Assembly: GCA_002633005.1 (NCBI GenBank)
Contig: NMRA01000104.1
Span: 83,009-147,008, forward strand
Direction: 5' to 3'
From: Phoronis australis
Lineage: Eukaryota; Phoronida; Phoronidae
DNA: 64,000 nt
Shown: positions 62,401 through 64,000 of the stretch, piece by piece
Layout: every line of letters starts with the position of its first letter
Position numbering within the stretch: the stretch's first letter is position 1
The notes under the pieces: model-generated
What the model was told of the DNA's origin: nothing
Databases searched by the model: none
What the model saw: only the letters and a program-made list of their open reading frames with translations
Program-made: the position numbers and the translations under genes

Positions 62401-63457
62401 TTCTAGGTGAATTATGCCTCACACTGATTAAACCATCTACATCACTTTGCTATAGGTACCTATTGCACATAAAACAACTTAGGAGGATTTAGCTTTCAAA
62501 GTTCAGTGTCAGCTCTGACCTTTGACCTCGTTAAAATATTGAGATCATGCCCACTGGCATGAGCATTGCAAAAATGGCCAGTTGCTGACTTGTCTAACTG
62601 GACAAATGACTGTTTGAAAAAAGGTGGTTTGCCAGAGTATTTGATTGAGCTGGAAAGAGTTAAAGACATCAATAGCCACCCGAGGTGCCCCTCATTCCGC
62701 AAAAGGTACTAATAGCAACACGACTTTGATGGTTTATCAGTGTGAGGCGTAGTTTGGGAAAAGTTTCTGGCGTATGGCAGTCCTACACTTGTACAGGATG
62801 AGCACAATCTTGACTTGGTCAGTTCAGACGGCATTACTACCAAGGATACTCCTGGACGGCGTCTTTAAGCCATTAATGCATAAAAAAATAAAAAGCAAAA
62901 AAATAAAAGGCACAAGTACACTGCAGCAGTGTGCCTCCCAGGGCATCTTTTAAGACACAACACCCTTCCAAAAATGCCAAATTCTAGTCAACTTACAGCC
63001 AGTGTGTTCTTATTCTGCCTTAGATGAACAGTCTGTTTGAAGTCTTTGTCAGATTGCCTTTTTGTGTGGAATTTTTAAATAAAAATGCAACTTTTACATG
63101 AATATGACTGTTCTTGTTTTGATTGCACTCGGGGGTTTCTGTTTCACATGCTACCACTTTAAGTACACTAAATCTGCTGGGCAAAACTTTTTGAACAAAG
63201 ACGCACAACTTTATCATCAGGTGCGCCCAAAGGAAACAGGTTCAAACCTGGTCAGGAATATCCCTGTACTGTCTATTGAAACAAAAAACTAACTTGCAAA
63301 ACGGCACATGCAGTTATGTTAAATCTAGAGAGAGAACAATTTCTACCATTATTTCACTGACAAAATCTTACCCCAACGTCATCCACAAGCATCTTGTCTA
63401 AGCCAACAGGTCCAAGGCTGCTTTTTACAATATTTGCTATCGAGCAGGCAGCCATAA
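53467..63457 (-). CDS. TCP1: T-complex protein 1 subunit alpha (CCT alpha), 5'-truncated by window edge
   Basis: Twelve exons: 63457-63372, 61234-61106, 60676-60579, 59741-59631, 58137-58060, 57265-57162, 56588-56462, 56188-56013, 55214-55091, 54785-54593, 54211-54048, 53683-53467 (TAA). They join in frame to ~535 aa; about 21 N-terminal residues are in an exon beyond 64000. Group II chaperonin landmarks: [35 protein letters not shown] (nucleotide binding), [103 protein letters not shown]. The alpha-specific [16 protein letters not shown] and the C-terminal [12 protein letters not shown] fix the subunit. It folds actin, tubulin and others in the eight-subunit cytosolic TRiC ring. Exon 58137 uses the second of two nearby acceptors; the first would bring a stop into frame. 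Confidence 0.97.
58685..58940 (+). mobile_element. CAGGGCTTGGAAT-family MITE in a TCP1 intron
   Basis: Begins CAGGGCTTGGAATGACCAAT and ends AAAGAGGAAAATTCCACGCCCT (256 bp). Body matches the copies at 19929 and 33051, including the TGAAATAGAAATATTTTTTGTG block and AATCCTCTTAAAAGAGG. Confidence 0.85.
61380..62110. repeat. Degenerate ~170-bp repeat family, locus 4
   Basis: Four or so units in a TCP1 intron. Shared blocks: GGGCCACTAGGAGGTGCTGC (61386) and GGGCCACTAGTAGGTTCTGC (61843), GTCAAATC(C)A(T/C)CCGAAAA, AGTCAAGTTTTATCGAAATC and GATATCATCCAAAAA(C/T)GCTC. Same family as 29430 in the same orientation. Confidence 0.75.
62404..62790. repeat. Dispersed ~260-bp repeat, copy 2, with an inverted arm
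   Basis: 62541-62790 matches 33361-33620. In addition, 62404-62465 is an inverted copy of 62690-62755 (GGTTTAATCAGTGTGAGGCA and the AGGTACC/TATAGCAA block), so this copy is a partial palindrome. It lies in the TCP1 intron between exons 63457-63372 and 61234-61106. Confidence 0.7.
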
Positions 63458-63474
63458 CTGTAACACAAAATAAC

Positions 63475-63712
63475 TTACCGTAAACTCGCGGGTTAACGCT
63501 CATGCCGGGTAAACGCCCATCCCGACTTTGTCAATTTTCAGTTTAAGCGCCCACTGCTTTGTGAAAATTTCCACGTAAGCGTCCACCTCTCGAGTAATCG
63601 CCCATCCCCAAAATTTTGCCAATTTTTCGGTTTAAGCGCCCACTGCTGCCCACCCCGTTTCAGGGTTTCCCAATCTAAGCGCCCAAGGCGTTAACTCGCG
63701 AGTTTACGGTAA
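63475..63712. mobile_element. MITE with TTACCGTAAACTCGCG termini
   Basis: 25-bp terminal inverted repeats with one mismatch (TTACCGTAAACTCGCG(G/A) then GTTAACGC) bound 238 bp. Inside, TTTAAGCGCCCACTGCT and AACGCCCATCCC motifs repeat. It lies upstream of the TCP1 exon 63457-63372, its left end 18 bp from that exon's acceptor. Confidence 0.85.
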
Positions 63713-64000
63713 TCAGAAGTTGAAATACACCATGTGAAAAGTTGACACCTTGAAACTGAAATGAGCTTTGCTGTCCATGAGTAAGCTATAAACGGACATC
63801 AAAGTATGCATTCCAACTGCACCAAAAAATTTAAAACTTAAGCCACGAAATTTCCAGGATTTGATGGTAGCACAGTGACATGAACGTCAGTCAAAAGAGC
63901 ACAAACTCTGGTAACAATTTTCAACCAAAACCTATTCAGGATTCGATGCTTGGCAGCCGAAAATTGCCCTGGTGAAGACTTCTTACTTGGTAGTCTTTTA

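Noticed and set aside
63098-63292. 64-codon plus-strand frame with a hydrophobic start inside a TCP1 intron
   Set aside because: The hydrophobic stretch looks like a signal peptide, but there is no homology, no promoter or splice evidence, and it is on the opposite strand within an intron.

Overview
The window is nuclear DNA of an animal: AT-rich, intron-rich, and full of short non-coding inverted-repeat elements. Five of the six genes have GT-AG coding introns, or a splice acceptor just before the start codon. The UBE4A and GOSR2 genes align along their whole length with their vertebrate counterparts, and there is a TASOR/TEX15-type (DUF3715) gene. I infer a marine invertebrate, perhaps an invertebrate deuterostome such as a hemichordate or its relatives; the species cannot be fixed from this sequence. 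Single N bases at 26324, 49437 and 54846 show a draft assembly; all fall outside coding exons.

Layout. (1) About 3.5-11.3 kb, plus strand: a DUF3715 (TASOR/TEX15-like) gene with four recognised exons and an unresolved 5' end. (2) 14.65-32.87 kb, minus strand: a complete 17-exon UBE4A gene (U-box ubiquitin ligase/E4), 1039 aa, tail-to-tail with gene 1. (3) 36.2-38.7 kb, plus: GOSR2 (membrin, Golgi Qb-SNARE), two coding exons, 212 aa, head-to-head with UBE4A across a 3.3-kb gap. (4) 40.77-41.36 kb, minus: a single-exon class A bHLH transcription factor with a TATA box. (5) 41.5-50.1 kb: a gene-poor stretch with inverted-repeat and hAT-like elements. (6) 50.1-51.2 kb, plus: a membrane-anchored ABHD-type serine hydrolase with one coding exon. 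(7) 53.47-63.46 kb, minus: TCP1 (CCT alpha), 12 exons seen; the first coding exon lies beyond the right edge.

The genes share no pathway. Three are housekeeping (ubiquitin chain assembly, ER-Golgi fusion, cytosolic chaperonin), one is probably a chromatin or germline silencing factor, one a developmental regulator, one a lipase-like hydrolase. The unusual content is in the non-coding DNA: at least eight families or singletons of MITE/foldback elements; a degenerate ~170-bp repeat at four loci whose units carry a CTCF-like core; a 36-bp minisatellite in a UBE4A intron; and a tandem array of duplicated splice acceptors in front of the last exon of the DUF3715 gene. No prokaryotic-type system, CRISPR array, virus or intact transposase/reverse-transcriptase gene was seen.
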